NCBI RefSeq assembly: GCF_000772535.1
Contig: NZ_JSUM01000003.1
Location: 186,001 to 250,000, forward strand
DNA from: Chelonobacter oris
GTDB taxonomy: Bacteria; Pseudomonadota; Gammaproteobacteria; Enterobacterales; Pasteurellaceae
DNA length: 64,000 nucleotides
Reading direction: 5' to 3'
How positions within the stretch are numbered: position 1 is the stretch's first letter; each line of letters starts with the position of its first letter. Below, in pieces: positions 18,866-28,639 of this stretch. The position numbers and the translations under genes are program-made. The notes beneath the pieces were generated by a model that ran no database searches, had not been told where the DNA came from, and saw only the letters and a program-made list of their open reading frames with translations.

Positions 18866-19534
18866 ATGGACAGTTGGAGCATTTTATGGGAACAGCGCGA
18901 AACACTATTGGCCGGATTCTACAATACGTTGGCGCTATTCGGTATATCGCTGGGGTTGGCGGCAATCATCGGTATTGTGATGATCTTCTTATTGGAGGGC
19001 AATGCCCGCCATCCGTTGCGCAGATGCCTGATTTTTTTAATCGATATCATGCGGATGCTGCCGTTCTTGATTTACGCCTATCTGCTTTATTACGGCTTGC
19101 CGGCGCTCGGCGTGAGGCTAGACGCTTGGACGGCGGGGATTGTGGCACTGACGACGTACCACGGCGCTTATTTTGCTGAAATTTTACGCGGATTGAGAGC
19201 GACGGTTCCACGCGGACAAGTCGATGCGGCATTGGCTCACGGTTACGGTAAATACAGCATGATGCGGTATTTGATTTTACCGCAGATCTTTTTACGTAGC
19301 GGACCGCTGTTAGGAAATCAATTGATTTATTTGCTGAAGGATACGGCGTTCTTGACGATTATTACCGTAAAAGAGCTGACCAGCGCCGCCTCTTCGATTC
19401 AATCAATTTATTTTATTCCTCTGGAAGCGTTTATTGTGGCAATCGGGTTGTACTGGGTAGTGTGTATTCTGATTGATACGGCAATGAAATTAGTGGACAG
19501 AATTGCGATTAAAAAAGGAATTAGTTATGAATAA
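18866..19534 (+). CDS. Amino-acid ABC transporter permease 2
   Basis: 222 residues, second HisM/GlnP-type permease and partner of the preceding one. Membrane helices plus the EAA loop [20 protein letters not shown] and LPQIF. The start ATG 18866 follows GGGAGG at 6-base spacing and is 13 bp after the previous stop. The stop overlaps the ATPase start by 8 bp, consistent with coupled translation. Confidence 0.87.
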   Translation: MDSWSILWEQRETLLAGFYNTLALFGISLGLAAIIGIVMIFLLEGNARHPLRRCLIFLIDIMRMLPFLIYAYLLYYGLPALGVRLDAWTAGIVALTTYHGAYFAEILRGLRATVPRGQVDAALAHGYGKYSMMRYLILPQIFLRSGPLLGNQLIYLLKDTAFLTIITVKELTSAASSIQSIYFIPLEAFIVAIGLYWVVCILIDTAMKLVDRIAIKKGISYE

Positions 19535-20294
19535 AACAATCCCGGCGGTAAAAATCAGCCATTTATCCAAGAGTTTTGATGATATAGAAGTTTTACGCGA
19601 CATCTCGATTACGGTCGAAAAAGGGCAGACCGTCAGCGTATTGGGGCCTTCCGGTTCCGGGAAATCCACACTATTACGCTGTATTAACTGGCTGGAAACG
19701 CCGGACAGGGGAAAAATCGAGATTGCGGGTAAACGTATTGGGGTGACGGAGAAAAATCTGCCGCAACCGCAAAGCCAGTTGGCAAAAATTCGAGCCAAAA
19801 CCGCAATGGTTTTTCAGAGTTTCAATTTGTGGCCGCACTTGACGATTTTAGGCAATGTGATTGAAGCGCCGGTTCATGTACAGAAAGTGCCGAAAGCGGA
19901 AGCGATTGCCTATGCAGAAGAATTGCTGGAAAAAGTCGGTATGGCGCATAAAAAAGATGCCTATCCTTGGTCGCTTTCCGGCGGGCAGAAACAGCGGGTG
20001 GCGATAGCGCGGGCGTTGGCCATGAAACCGGAAGTGATTTTATTTGATGAACCGACATCAGCACTGGATCCGGAATTGGTCAATGAAGTGTTGGCGGTGA
20101 TGAAGTCGCTGGCGGAAGAGGGCTACACCATGATCGTGGTGACGCACGAAATGGAATTTGCCCGTCAGGTATCCGATAAGGTGGTGTTTATGGATAAAGG
20201 CTTGGTTGTAGAGCAGGCGGAACCGGAAATATTCTTCACACAAGCCAAATCGGAAAGGTTAAAGCAATTCTTGGGGCGCTACAGCGCCGCATAA
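19527..20294 (+). CDS. Amino-acid ABC transporter ATP-binding protein
   Basis: 255 residues, GlnQ/HisP family. Walker [22 protein letters not shown]-loop FQSFNLWPH, signature [17 protein letters not shown], Walker [18 protein letters not shown]-loop [10 protein letters not shown]: complete. ATG 19527 with AAAAAAGGA upstream, overlapping the permease stop. Confidence 0.92.
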   Translation: MNKTIPAVKISHLSKSFDDIEVLRDISITVEKGQTVSVLGPSGSGKSTLLRCINWLETPDRGKIEIAGKRIGVTEKNLPQPQSQLAKIRAKTAMVFQSFNLWPHLTILGNVIEAPVHVQKVPKAEAIAYAEELLEKVGMAHKKDAYPWSLSGGQKQRVAIARALAMKPEVILFDEPTSALDPELVNEVLAVMKSLAEEGYTMIVVTHEMEFARQVSDKVVFMDKGLVVEQAEPEIFFTQAKSERLKQFLGRYSAA

Positions 20295-20341
20295 GATGGT
20301 AATTGGATTTTGAAAACAAACGACAACTTAAGGAGTATTCT

Positions 20342-21709
20342 ATGAATGAATTGGTACAAGCGACAAAAGATCCTGCATTGGGGAAAGCAGTCGTTGCAGA
20401 TGACAGGGCTTATGTTTTCCACTCTTGGTCCGCACAAGGGAAGTTGAATCCGTTACCGGTTGCCGGTGCTAAAGGATCCGTTTTCTGGGATTATGACGGC
20501 AAACAATATCTGGATTTTTCATCACAGTTGGTGAATGTTAATCTGGGGCATCAACACCCTAAACTGGTACAAGCGATTGTTGATCAGGCAACTTCACTGG
20601 CGACGATTCAACCGGCAATGGCGAATAAAACGCGTAGTAAACTGGCTAAATTGATTTCCGAAGCGGCACCCGGCGATTTGAACCATGTGTTCTTTACCAA
20701 TGGTGGGGCCGATGCGAACGAAAATGCGGTGCGGATGGCTCGGGTACATACCGGGCGCAGAAAAGTCATTTCGTTGTATCGTTCTTACCACGGTTCGACG
20801 TCAACGGCAATTGCCCTGACTGGCGATCCGAGACGTTGGCAGAGTGAGCCGACAGACGGTTCGGTGGTACACTGTTTCGGGCCTTATCTGTACCGCAGTC
20901 CATTTAATTCAGAAACGGAAGAGCAAGAATGCGAACGGGCTTTGGCGCATTTTGAAGCGGTGGTTCAATTGGAAGGTCCGCAGACGATTGCCGCCGTTAT
21001 TCTGGAAACCGTGGTCGGAACAAACGGCGTTTTGGTGCCGCCGAAGGGGTATTTAAAAGGACTGAAAGCTATTTGTGAGCGTTACGGCATTTGCTATATT
21101 GCTGATGAAGTCATGGTGGGATTCGGCCGTACCGGAACATTGTTTGCGGTAGAAAATTTTGATGTCGTGCCGGATTTGCTGACGTTTGCCAAAGGGGTTA
21201 ACTCAGGCTATGTGCCGTTGGGCGGGGTGATTATTTCGGAGAAAATTTATGATACGTTCAAAGAGCGGGCTTATCCGGGCGGACTGACATATTCCGGACA
21301 TCCGCTGGCTTGCGCGCCGGGTGTGGCCACCTTTGAGGTTTTCGCTCAGGAAAATATCTTGGAAAATGTGAAAACATTGGAAGAAAAAGTGATTAAACCG
21401 AAATTGGCCGAGATAGCCTCCAAACACAAATCCGTGGGCGAATGTCGCGGCATCGGTATGTTTTGGGCGATTGAACTGGTTAAAAACCGGCAAAGTCGTG
21501 AAGGGCTGGTGCCGTTTAACCCGACACCGGAACAGTATGTCCCGATCTTGGAAGTGGTTGCCGAATGCAAGAAACAAGGTGTGTGGCCGTTCCATCATTT
21601 CAACCGTATTCATATTGCGCCGCCGTTGAATATTAGCGAGGCGCAATTGATTCAAGGGCTTGAAGTAATTGATAAAGCATTGGAGATTGCCGATCGCTAT
21701 GCCGATTAA
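20342..21709 (+). CDS. Class III (omega) aminotransferase, PLP-dependent
   Basis: 455 residues of the subgroup-II omega-aminotransferase fold (4-aminobutyrate, beta-alanine, taurine and similar donors). Moves an amino group from a terminal-amine substrate to a keto acid, giving an aldehyde. Seen: NGGADANENAVRMARVHTGR, YHGSTSTAIALTG, the cofactor aspartate in ADEVMVGFGRTG and the PLP lysine in TFAKGVNSGYVPLGGV. ATG 20342 follows AAGGAG. It lies 47 bp after the ATPase, so import and transamination appear linked. Substrate unresolved; taurine, GABA and beta-alanine are candidates. Confidence 0.87.
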   Translation: MNELVQATKDPALGKAVVADDRAYVFHSWSAQGKLNPLPVAGAKGSVFWDYDGKQYLDFSSQLVNVNLGHQHPKLVQAIVDQATSLATIQPAMANKTRSKLAKLISEAAPGDLNHVFFTNGGADANENAVRMARVHTGRRKVISLYRSYHGSTSTAIALTGDPRRWQSEPTDGSVVHCFGPYLYRSPFNSETEEQECERALAHFEAVVQLEGPQTIAAVILETVVGTNGVLVPPKGYLKGLKAICERYGICYIADEVMVGFGRTGTLFAVENFDVVPDLLTFAKGVNSGYVPLGGVIISEKIYDTFKERAYPGGLTYSGHPLACAPGVATFEVFAQENILENVKTLEEKVIKPKLAEIASKHKSVGECRGIGMFWAIELVKNRQSREGLVPFNPTPEQYVPILEVVAECKKQGVWPFHHFNRIHIAPPLNISEAQLIQGLEVIDKALEIADRYAD

Positions 21710-21734
21710 ATCCGTGCGTGGTGATTAGATCATT

Positions 21735-21769
21735 ATGTTCGCAAAGTATCCCTTTGCGAACATTTTTTT
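21735..21769 (+). terminator. Strong terminator after the ABC-aminotransferase operon
   Basis: ATGTTCGCAAAG-TATCC-CTTTGCGAACAT perfect 12-bp stem followed by seven T. Confidence 0.92.
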
Positions 21770-22040
21770 GAATAGCATAACTTCACCGAAATATTTGCCG
21801 ACATAACACGACGGCAGGTTATCAAGATTTTGCAAAAGCACTATATCGGTATATTTTGCCCGTGTTGTTCCGACTTTGTGATCACTATAGTATTGTTTTG
21901 CTTTTTGATGCAGTACAATCGATAAAACCTTATCGGAAAATGCGTTACTGTGCGGTATTACACAACGCTGTAATATGAACGGTGTTACAACAACCGGTTT
22001 GATTGGCGGAAGGAACAGATAAAACATAAAAGGAGAGATT
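21770..22040 (+). promoter_or_regulatory. Regulatory region upstream of the aldehyde dehydrogenase gene
   Basis: No convincing gene. It contains a possible -10 TACAAT at 21914-21919 with a weak -35, and an imperfect dyad ATTACAC-AACG-CTGTAAT at about 21958-21975. The dyad recurs as half-site TGTTACAAC about 10 bases on, which could be a regulator site. A 100-codon minus-strand frame crossing it was rejected. Confidence 0.35.
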
Positions 22041-23501
22041 ATGTTGCAGCTCGATGATCACACTTTGTTGAAAAACCAATGTTATATTGACGGACAATGG
22101 CGTCAGGCATTGAGCGGTGAAACCATATCGGTATTTAACCCGGCAAGCGGCGATAAAATCGCAGAGGTGCCGAAAATGACGGGGCAAGAAGCAACGGAAG
22201 CGGTTGCGGCGGCTAAAAAAGCATTAAAAGATTGGCGGCAGAAAACCGCCAAGGAGCGGAGCCGGCTATTGCGCAACTGGTTTGATCTCATCGTACGGCA
22301 TAAAAAAGATTTGGCTGTGATTTTGACCGTTGAACAGGGCAAACCGCTGGCAGAAGCGGAGGGCGAGGTGCTGTATGGTGCAGCGTATATCGAATGGTAT
22401 GCGGAAGAGGCGAAACGGATTTACGGTGATACGATTCCGGCACCGAGTATAGACAAGCGCATTTTTGTTACTAAACAACCGATCGGTGTTTGTGCAGCCA
22501 TTACACCGTGGAATTTTCCGAATGCGATGATAACCCGCAAAGCTGCGCCTGCACTGGCGGCAGGTTGTACTTTTATTATCCGCCCGGCATCGCAAACGCC
22601 GTTGTCAGCTTTGGCGTTAGCCGAGTTGGCGGAGCGTGCGGGAATACCGGCCGGTGTGTTTAATGTGATTACCGGCAGTGCGACACAAATCGGGAAAGTA
22701 TTGACGGAAGATGAGCGAGTCAAAAAATTCAGTTTTACCGGCTCTACTCAAGTCGGACGCATATTGATGCAGCAATGTGCTTCAACAATCAAAAAAGTCT
22801 CTCTGGAGTTAGGGGGCAATGCGCCGTTTATTGTTTTCAATGATGCCGATTTAACAGCGGCGGTTGAGGGCGCAATGGCGTGTAAATTTCGCAATGCCGG
22901 GCAAACCTGTGTTTGTGCTAATCGAATCTATGTTCAGTCCGAGGTATATGATGAATTTGTCACCCTCTTCCGGCAAGCGGTTGCGCAGTTGAAAATCGGG
23001 AACGGTTTGCACACTGGGGTTACGTTTGGCCCGTTGATTGATAAAAGTGCGGTTGATAAAGTGGGCGAGCATATTGCCGATGCGCTGGCAAAAGGAGCCG
23101 AACTGGTTTGTGGCGGGGCGGCGGCCGAGCAGGGAGGGTTGTTTTATCAACCGACGATCCTTCGTGATGTCACTGCCGAGATGAAAGTTGCCAAAGAAGA
23201 AACATTCGGCCCGCTGGCGCCGATCTTCAAATTTGAAACCGAAGAAGAAGTCATTGATGCCGCCAATGATACTGAGTTCGGTTTGGCATCCTATTTTTAC
23301 AGCCGTGATATCGGACGGATTATACGGGTGTCGGAAGGATTGGAGTACGGTATGGTCGGGGTAAACAGCGGAATTTTGTCTAATGAAGCCGCACCGTTCG
23401 GCGGTGTGAAACAATCCGGTCTGGGGCGCGAAGGTTCGAAATACGGGATTGAAGATTATTTGGAAATCAAATATACCTTACTGGGCGGTTTGGACAAATA
23501 A
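22041..23501 (+). CDS. gabD: NAD(P)-dependent succinate-semialdehyde dehydrogenase family protein
   Basis: 486 residues, strongly GabD-like (E. coli 482). Oxidises succinate semialdehyde or a similar omega-semialdehyde to the acid. Seen: TPWNFPNAMITRKAAPALAAG, FTGSTQVGRILM, catalytic Glu in LELGGNAPFIV, catalytic Cys in RNAGQTCVCANRI, KEETFGPLAPIFKF, and C-terminal KQSGLGREGSKYGIEDYLE. AGGAGAG lies 6 bases before the ATG. It follows the aminotransferase after a terminator and its own control region, and would oxidise that enzyme's aldehyde product. The symbol reflects family; the true aldehyde may differ. Confidence 0.85.
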   Translation: MLQLDDHTLLKNQCYIDGQWRQALSGETISVFNPASGDKIAEVPKMTGQEATEAVAAAKKALKDWRQKTAKERSRLLRNWFDLIVRHKKDLAVILTVEQGKPLAEAEGEVLYGAAYIEWYAEEAKRIYGDTIPAPSIDKRIFVTKQPIGVCAAITPWNFPNAMITRKAAPALAAGCTFIIRPASQTPLSALALAELAERAGIPAGVFNVITGSATQIGKVLTEDERVKKFSFTGSTQVGRILMQQCASTIKKVSLELGGNAPFIVFNDADLTAAVEGAMACKFRNAGQTCVCANRIYVQSEVYDEFVTLFRQAVAQLKIGNGLHTGVTFGPLIDKSAVDKVGEHIADALAKGAELVCGGAAAEQGGLFYQPTILRDVTAEMKVAKEETFGPLAPIFKFETEEEVIDAANDTEFGLASYFYSRDIGRIIRVSEGLEYGMVGVNSGILSNEAAPFGGVKQSGLGREGSKYGIEDYLEIKYTLLGGLDK

Positions 23502-23562
23502 AGACAAAGTGCGGTTTGGGTTTTGAAAATTAAGCGGTAACGTTGCCGCAATCAGCGGCTTC

Positions 23563-24468
23563 CTATCCCTTTTTATGCGTATCAAGAGGGCGATTGGTTT
23601 TGAAAAATGCGATTTTTTGCCCGAACAAATGAATAAAAAGCCCTAACATAATCACGGCAGAACCTGATAATTGCCAAGAATTTAACGTTTCATGTAAAAG
23701 CAGAAAGGCGAAAATCATGCTGACCACCGGTACCCAGAGTGATAACGGGGTAATTTTTCCGGCGCTATACTTGGCGAGTAAATAAACCCATAATCCGTAT
23801 CCTATCAGGGTGGCGAAATAGGCCAAAAATGCCGATGACAGCCAGCCTTTCCAACTGAGCAATTGCAGGCTGGAAGCAACGTGCGGGGCGCCATGCTGAT
23901 ACAGCGAAAAGAGTAAAAACCAAAATGGCGTCAGCAGGTTTCCCCACAGAACCAACCCGAGGGGATGGGTTTTGCCTATTTTTTTGACAATAATGTTGCC
24001 AATCGCCCAAGAGAGTGCGGAACCGAGCACCATTAGTAACCCGATCAGCGGGACGTGGGAATAGGTCTGCCCCAAGGCAATTAATAAAAGCCCGACGGCA
24101 GCAATGATCATCGCAATCCATTCGTTCTTCCGCGCTCGTTCACCCAACACGAAAGCCGCAATCAGCACGCTGAAAAAGGCCTGAGATTGCACCACCAATG
24201 AGGCCAGTGAGGTCGGGAGATCGAGTGCTATCGCACTGAACATGAAGGCAAATTGGGCAAAATTACCGATAAATCCGTAGAGCAAAAGCCATTTCCATTT
24301 GATATTCGGTTTTTTGATAAAAAAGATTGCAGGCAGCAACACCATTGAAAAACGTAAAAAACCGAGCAACATGGGATCCACTTCCGCTACGGCCAGCTTC
24401 ATAAAATAGAAGTTAATGCCCCAAATGAAAATGACGATAAAGGCTGCAATCTTGTCCTGTATCAGCAT
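23563..24468 (-). CDS. EamA/DMT-family transporter (O-acetylserine/cysteine exporter-like)
   Basis: 301 residues with ten hydrophobic helices in two EamA repeats. IVIFIWGINFYFMKLAVAEV, PAIFFIKKPNIKWKWLLLYG, GNFAQFAFMFSAIAL and LASLVVQSQAFFSVL parallel E. coli EamA (YdeD), an inner-membrane exporter of O-acetylserine and cysteine. Convergent with gabD and divergent from the SDR gene, it may export a product of the neighbouring pathway instead. Substrate inferred only. Confidence 0.75.
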   Translation of the reverse strand: MLIQDKIAAFIVIFIWGINFYFMKLAVAEVDPMLLGFLRFSMVLLPAIFFIKKPNIKWKWLLLYGFIGNFAQFAFMFSAIALDLPTSLASLVVQSQAFFSVLIAAFVLGERARKNEWIAMIIAAVGLLLIALGQTYSHVPLIGLLMVLGSALSWAIGNIIVKKIGKTHPLGLVLWGNLLTPFWFLLFSLYQHGAPHVASSLQLLSWKGWLSSAFLAYFATLIGYGLWVYLLAKYSAGKITPLSLWVPVVSMIFAFLLLHETLNSWQLSGSAVIMLGLFIHLFGQKIAFFKTNRPLDTHKKG

Positions 24469-24696
24469 GGCTATCGCTCCATATCAATTCGTTTTGTAAA
24501 ATCAGGATAATACAATGTTGTTTTTTCGTCTATTTATTTTTTGTTTTCATTTAATTAATTTGTGGTATTTTTAATTTTTATTTTGATAATGAATCTTTTT
24601 TTATTGTTTTGTTCATTAAATGGCTATATTGTTTGTTTTATTATTAATTGCTGTTATTGTTTAAACAGATTTTTTTTACTGCTAGAGGAGAACATT
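24469..24696. promoter_or_regulatory. AT-rich divergent promoter region (eamA-like / SDR)
   Basis: 228 bp of very AT-rich DNA with many T tracts. TTGATAATGAATC (about 24582-24594) holds half of a Fur-like site, but the other half does not match. AGAGGAG precedes the SDR start. Confidence 0.3.
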
Positions 24697-25449
24697 ATGA
24701 TTGCACTTGTTACCGGTGCCAGTGCCGGATTCGGCACGGCTATTGCCCGTTTGTTGGTTGAACACGGCCATAAAGTGATTATTACCGCCCGCAGGCAAGA
24801 GCGGTTGGCGGTATTGCAAGCGGAGTTGGGAGATGCCTGTCGGGTATTGGCTTTTGATATTACCGACGAAAAGGCAACATTAGATGCCGTTGCCGGCTTG
24901 CCGCCGGAATGGCAGGCGATCGATCTGTTGGTGAATAATGCCGGCTTGGCATTAGGGATCGAACCGGCGCAAAAAAGCTCACTCGATGACTGGAAAAAAA
25001 TGGTTGCGACCAATATCAACGGATTGTTAACCGTGACTCATGCCATTTTGCCTGGCATGGTGAGCCGAAACCGCGGGCACATCATCAATCTGGGATCGAT
25101 TGCCGGCAGTTATGCTTATCCGGGCGGCAATGTTTACGGCGGTACTAAAGCGTTTGTTAAACAGTTTAGTCTGAATTTAAGAGCCGATTTACTCGGTACG
25201 GCGGTGCGGGTTTCCAATATTGAGCCCGGATTGTGCGGCGGTACGGAGTTCTCCAATGTCCGTTTTCACGGTGATGATGCAAAAGCGGCGGATTTATATG
25301 CCGATGTTGACTATATTACGCCGCAGGATATTGCTCGGACAGTAGTCTGGATAGCCGAGTGTCCGGCGCATATGAATGTCAACCGCATTGAAATTATGCC
25401 GGTCGCACAAGCGTCTGCCGGATTGGCGGTCAAGAAAAAAGGGAGCTGA
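24697..25449 (+). CDS. Short-chain dehydrogenase, YdfG-like NADP-dependent 3-hydroxy acid dehydrogenase
   Basis: 250 residues, classical SDR. Cofactor loop TGASAGFGTAIA at residues 6-17, DLLVNNAGLALG, catalytic Ser in NLGSIAGSYAYPGG, catalytic Tyr/Lys in VYGGTKAFVKQFS, IEPGLCGGTEF. This matches E. coli YdfG, which acts on serine, 3-hydroxyisobutyrate and malonic semialdehyde; the related IsfD reduces sulfoacetaldehyde. ATG 24697 with AGGAG at 8 bases is preferred over an in-frame start at 24562 lying in AT-rich DNA. Its position beside an aminotransferase and an aldehyde dehydrogenase suggests it reduces the same aldehyde. Confidence 0.85.
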   Translation: MIALVTGASAGFGTAIARLLVEHGHKVIITARRQERLAVLQAELGDACRVLAFDITDEKATLDAVAGLPPEWQAIDLLVNNAGLALGIEPAQKSSLDDWKKMVATNINGLLTVTHAILPGMVSRNRGHIINLGSIAGSYAYPGGNVYGGTKAFVKQFSLNLRADLLGTAVRVSNIEPGLCGGTEFSNVRFHGDDAKAADLYADVDYITPQDIARTVVWIAECPAHMNVNRIEIMPVAQASAGLAVKKKGS

Positions 25450-25504
25450 ACCGCACTTTGTGTGTCACACGGCACGATAAACAGAAAAAATAACCCTTGA
25501 TAAT

Positions 25505-25532
25505 TCAAGCGCCGCAACCAAACGGCGCTTGA
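25505..25532. terminator. Hairpin at the end of the haem operon
   Basis: TCAAGCGCCG-CAACCAAA-CGGCGCTTGA, 10-bp stem between the convergent SDR and receptor genes. No long T run follows directly on either strand. Confidence 0.55.
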
Positions 25533-27830
25533 CTATAGCTTAATTTCCAAATTGACAACGTAGTTGCGCCCCGGCTCGTAGAAACGGGCTAGGCCTTTTC
25601 CGTCACGATCAACCGTATTGGTAGTGCTGTGAATATTGATGCCCCTTAAACGATCCCAGCTTTGGTATTTACGGTTAAATACGTTATATATACCGCCTTG
25701 CAGCGTGATATTTTTGGACAACGCCACATAGCCGTAAACGTCAAATAATGTTGCGGATTGGTTGAGGTAGGGATAAGGCCGACGGCTTTCGTCATAACCG
25801 CCTGTCCGATAGCTGAAATTATTTTTATAAATCATTGCCTCTTTCTCTTTTTTGGCTGCGGAATATGTCCATTTGCCGTGCAGCCCCCAACTACCGTTCG
25901 GTTGATCATACCCCAGCCCCAGCACCACTTTAAGCGGCTGGATAGATAACAGTGAGGCATTATTCGATAGTTTTCCTTTACTGTAGCCTAGCGTTCCGTT
26001 TAACACCAATCCCTCGGGCAACGCGCTGACTTCATTCAATTTTAATTCGCCCTGAATACTGATACCGTTAATGCTTGCTTTGTCGAGATTAACCATTTGC
26101 CGGCTTAAAATCGCTTTCTCTTTTTGGCAGACATCACGCCCGCCGTAGAAAAAACAGCCCGCAGGGTCGTAGAACGGATTGGCTTCTTTTGTCACGGTTT
26201 CTTGCTCGTGCAGGAAATGTTTATAACGGTTATGATAAACGGTGATTTTTAAGCTGCCTAAAGCACCTTCACCATTGAGCGTCAATGAATGGTTCAGACT
26301 TTTTTCCTTCTTTAATGCCGGATTTGCCAGCCAGCGACCGGCGTCATTTTTATCGAATGTGAAGTACATTTCGGAGGCGGACGGCGTTCTGAAACCGGAC
26401 GTCAGATCATAGCTGAGCAGCCATGACGGCGTTAAAAACAGATCCGCTCCCAGCAAAATGCTGAAACCGTCAAAGCTCTTTGCCGGCGGTATCTTATCTT
26501 GGCAATTATGACATGCTGCATTTAAGGACTGCGGTGTTAACCGATTTGAATCGTAACGAATTCCCAGACGGCTGGCGAAATTCTCGTGCCAATTGATATG
26601 GTTAAGTACGCTCAGATGAAATAAGCTTGTTTTCACCGGATGTTGAATAGTGCCGGAAACCCGAGATGGACCGCGGGACAATATTAAGGTATCCAGATTA
26701 CTGTTTTCAAAATCGCGTTTGCCCAATGCACCGCTGAATCTAAATTCATGCTGTGTATCGAAGAGCGTTAGCGGTCGGCTTTGCAGTTCGAATGAAAATT
26801 GGTTAAATTTGGTGTTCATGCTGCGATCGTAGATTTCAGCCAATACTTTTCGCTCACTTTTCCAATCTCTGCCGCCTTTATAGCTGACTGATGCGATCTC
26901 GGTTTTTTGCAAGTCATAATGCAATTTAAGGGCATTCAGATAGGTGGATTCGGGCGTGAATTCATAAGACAGACGATAGCTTTGGCGTTGATGTCGATCA
27001 TCTGCTTCACGCCATTGGCTGCCGAACAGCACATAGGATTTTTCATCGATATAATTCGAGCCTTTCTGGCCGTGTGTTTCGAAAGCGATACGGTGCCGAT
27101 TGTTGAAACGGTAGCCCAATTTTGCCAGCCAGGCATGGTAACGATGGCTGGACGGATCGGGCACACCGCGAGCCGAACCGTTAATATCCTCGCCGTTGAC
27201 GGCGCTTTTCAGCTCATGACCGTGGCGTTGGCTGTAGAGCAGGATCATATCAACCTTATTTTTATTCAGCGCCAGCCCGAAGGTATGGGTAAATTCACGG
27301 TTTTTACTGCGGTAACCGCTTCTAAATAATGCACCTGCCCGATTGTCGGCTTGAATAAGATCGTGCGAGGACAAAGTGCGGTAATTGACCGCACCGCCCA
27401 ATGCACCACTGCCGTAATTGAAAGAATCGGCGCCTTGTCCGATTTCAATGCGGCGGATCAGTTCGGGATCGATATTTAACCGTGCGCTGTTAAAGTTTCC
27501 GTAGCGGCTGTAGAGCGAGTTTTCTTCCGAATCGGGGAGTGCCACACCGTCGATACTCAAGCCGACACGGTTTCCTTCCACACCGCGTAATGTAAAGCCT
27601 TTATTGTGCCGCCCGTTATCGGCGATGCCGACATCAGCGGTGTAGCGCACCAAATCCTGCGAGCTGCCGATTAATTCTTGCCGGATCTGCTGCCGATTTT
27701 TAGCGGTTTCAGTTAATTTGCCGCTGTAGTCGGTATTGACTTGTACTTCTTCCAGTGCGGTTTCTTCGGCTTTGGCGCTATCGCTCAATAATGACGCCAG
27801 TAAAAAAACAGGAAAGAGTGTATTTTTCAT
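25533..27830 (-). CDS. TonB-dependent haem/haemoglobin receptor
   Basis: 765 residues with signal peptide (MKNTLFPVFLLASLLSDSAKA). A TonB-box-like ALEEVQV sits just after it, followed by a plug domain (FTLRGVEGNRVGLSIDGVAL, GADSFNYGSGALGGAVNYRT) and a 22-strand barrel ending in YVVNLEIKL. FRTPSASEMYF followed by NPALKKEKS corresponds to the FRAP/NPNL motifs of haem receptors of the HmuR/HemR type. ATG 27830 has AAGAGA upstream; an earlier ATG (27848) has none. Last gene of the haem operon, 56 bp after hmuV. Confidence 0.87.
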   Translation of the reverse strand: MKNTLFPVFLLASLLSDSAKAEETALEEVQVNTDYSGKLTETAKNRQQIRQELIGSSQDLVRYTADVGIADNGRHNKGFTLRGVEGNRVGLSIDGVALPDSEENSLYSRYGNFNSARLNIDPELIRRIEIGQGADSFNYGSGALGGAVNYRTLSSHDLIQADNRAGALFRSGYRSKNREFTHTFGLALNKNKVDMILLYSQRHGHELKSAVNGEDINGSARGVPDPSSHRYHAWLAKLGYRFNNRHRIAFETHGQKGSNYIDEKSYVLFGSQWREADDRHQRQSYRLSYEFTPESTYLNALKLHYDLQKTEIASVSYKGGRDWKSERKVLAEIYDRSMNTKFNQFSFELQSRPLTLFDTQHEFRFSGALGKRDFENSNLDTLILSRGPSRVSGTIQHPVKTSLFHLSVLNHINWHENFASRLGIRYDSNRLTPQSLNAACHNCQDKIPPAKSFDGFSILLGADLFLTPSWLLSYDLTSGFRTPSASEMYFTFDKNDAGRWLANPALKKEKSLNHSLTLNGEGALGSLKITVYHNRYKHFLHEQETVTKEANPFYDPAGCFFYGGRDVCQKEKAILSRQMVNLDKASINGISIQGELKLNEVSALPEGLVLNGTLGYSKGKLSNNASLLSIQPLKVVLGLGYDQPNGSWGLHGKWTYSAAKKEKEAMIYKNNFSYRTGGYDESRRPYPYLNQSATLFDVYGYVALSKNITLQGGIYNVFNRKYQSWDRLRGINIHSTTNTVDRDGKGLARFYEPGRNYVVNLEIKL

Positions 27831-27886
27831 GTCGGTAATCTCTTGCATTGATATGGGTTAATATAAAAGCGAAAATAGCGCAAAAA

Positions 27887-28639
27887 CTATCGTATCCGAA
27901 TGCCGTTTTCATGGCGGTAGACTTCAACGTGATGGCCGTACAGGGCGTAGATATTGTCGGCGGTCATCATGTCGGTCGTATCGCCATAACGGAAGGGTTT
28001 GCCGTCGTGCAGTAATAAAACCCGATTGCAATAACGGGCGGCGAGGTGGAGGTCGTGCAATACGATCAAGACCAAATGCCGCTGTAAGCTCAGTTGGCGA
28101 GCCTGTTGTAGAAAAATGTGTTGGTATTTTAAGTCGAGCGCACTGGTCGGCTCGTCCAGTAAAATAAGTTTGGATTGCGCCGAGCCTGAAATTTGCGCCC
28201 AAATACGGGCGGCTTGCACCCGTTGTTTTTCACCGCCGGAAAGGTGAAGATAATTTTGTTGTAACAGAGCAGTTAATCCGAATTTGGCGGCGACCTCGGT
28301 TAAAACAGCCTGTTGTTCGGTTTTTGTCAGTGCGTGCATGAAAAAGCCCATTTCGATGATTTCCTGTACACGGAAGGCAAAATTCAGCAGACTGTGCTGC
28401 GGCATGAAAACCAGCTTTTGTGCCAATTTTTCCGTCTGACAACCGGCTAAATTGTGTTGTTGCCAAGTGATCTTCCCCTGATAACGCATATCTTGTCCGA
28501 TACTTTTCAATAACGTGGATTTGCCGGCGCCGTTTGCGCCAAGAACGCCGACACAGTTTCCGGCTTCTATTTCCAGATCCATGACGGTTAGTAATGTTTT
28601 TTGTTTACACTGAACATGCAGTCCCTCAATTTTCAGCAT
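27887..28639 (-). CDS. hmuV: Haem ABC transporter ATP-binding protein
   Basis: 250 residues, FecE/HmuV class. Walker A VLGANGAGKSTLLKSIGQD, signature HLSGGEKQRVQAARIWAQI, Walker [18 protein letters not shown], switch His in VLHDLHLAARYC. Energises haem import through HmuU. Its ATG shares a base with the hmuU stop (TAATG), so translation is coupled. Confidence 0.93.
   Translation of the reverse strand: MLKIEGLHVQCKQKTLLTVMDLEIEAGNCVGVLGANGAGKSTLLKSIGQDMRYQGKITWQQHNLAGCQTEKLAQKLVFMPQHSLLNFAFRVQEIIEMGFFMHALTKTEQQAVLTEVAAKFGLTALLQQNYLHLSGGEKQRVQAARIWAQISGSAQSKLILLDEPTSALDLKYQHIFLQQARQLSLQRHLVLIVLHDLHLAARYCNRVLLLHDGKPFRYGDTTDMMTADNIYALYGHHVEVYRHENGIRIR

Noticed and set aside
21725-22027. 100-codon minus-strand frame between the aminotransferase and gabD
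   Set aside because: It crosses a perfect terminator hairpin and has no ribosome site or family likeness.
24582-24600. Fur-like site before the SDR gene
   Set aside because: Only one half (GATAATGA) matches; the region is so AT-rich that this is expected by chance.
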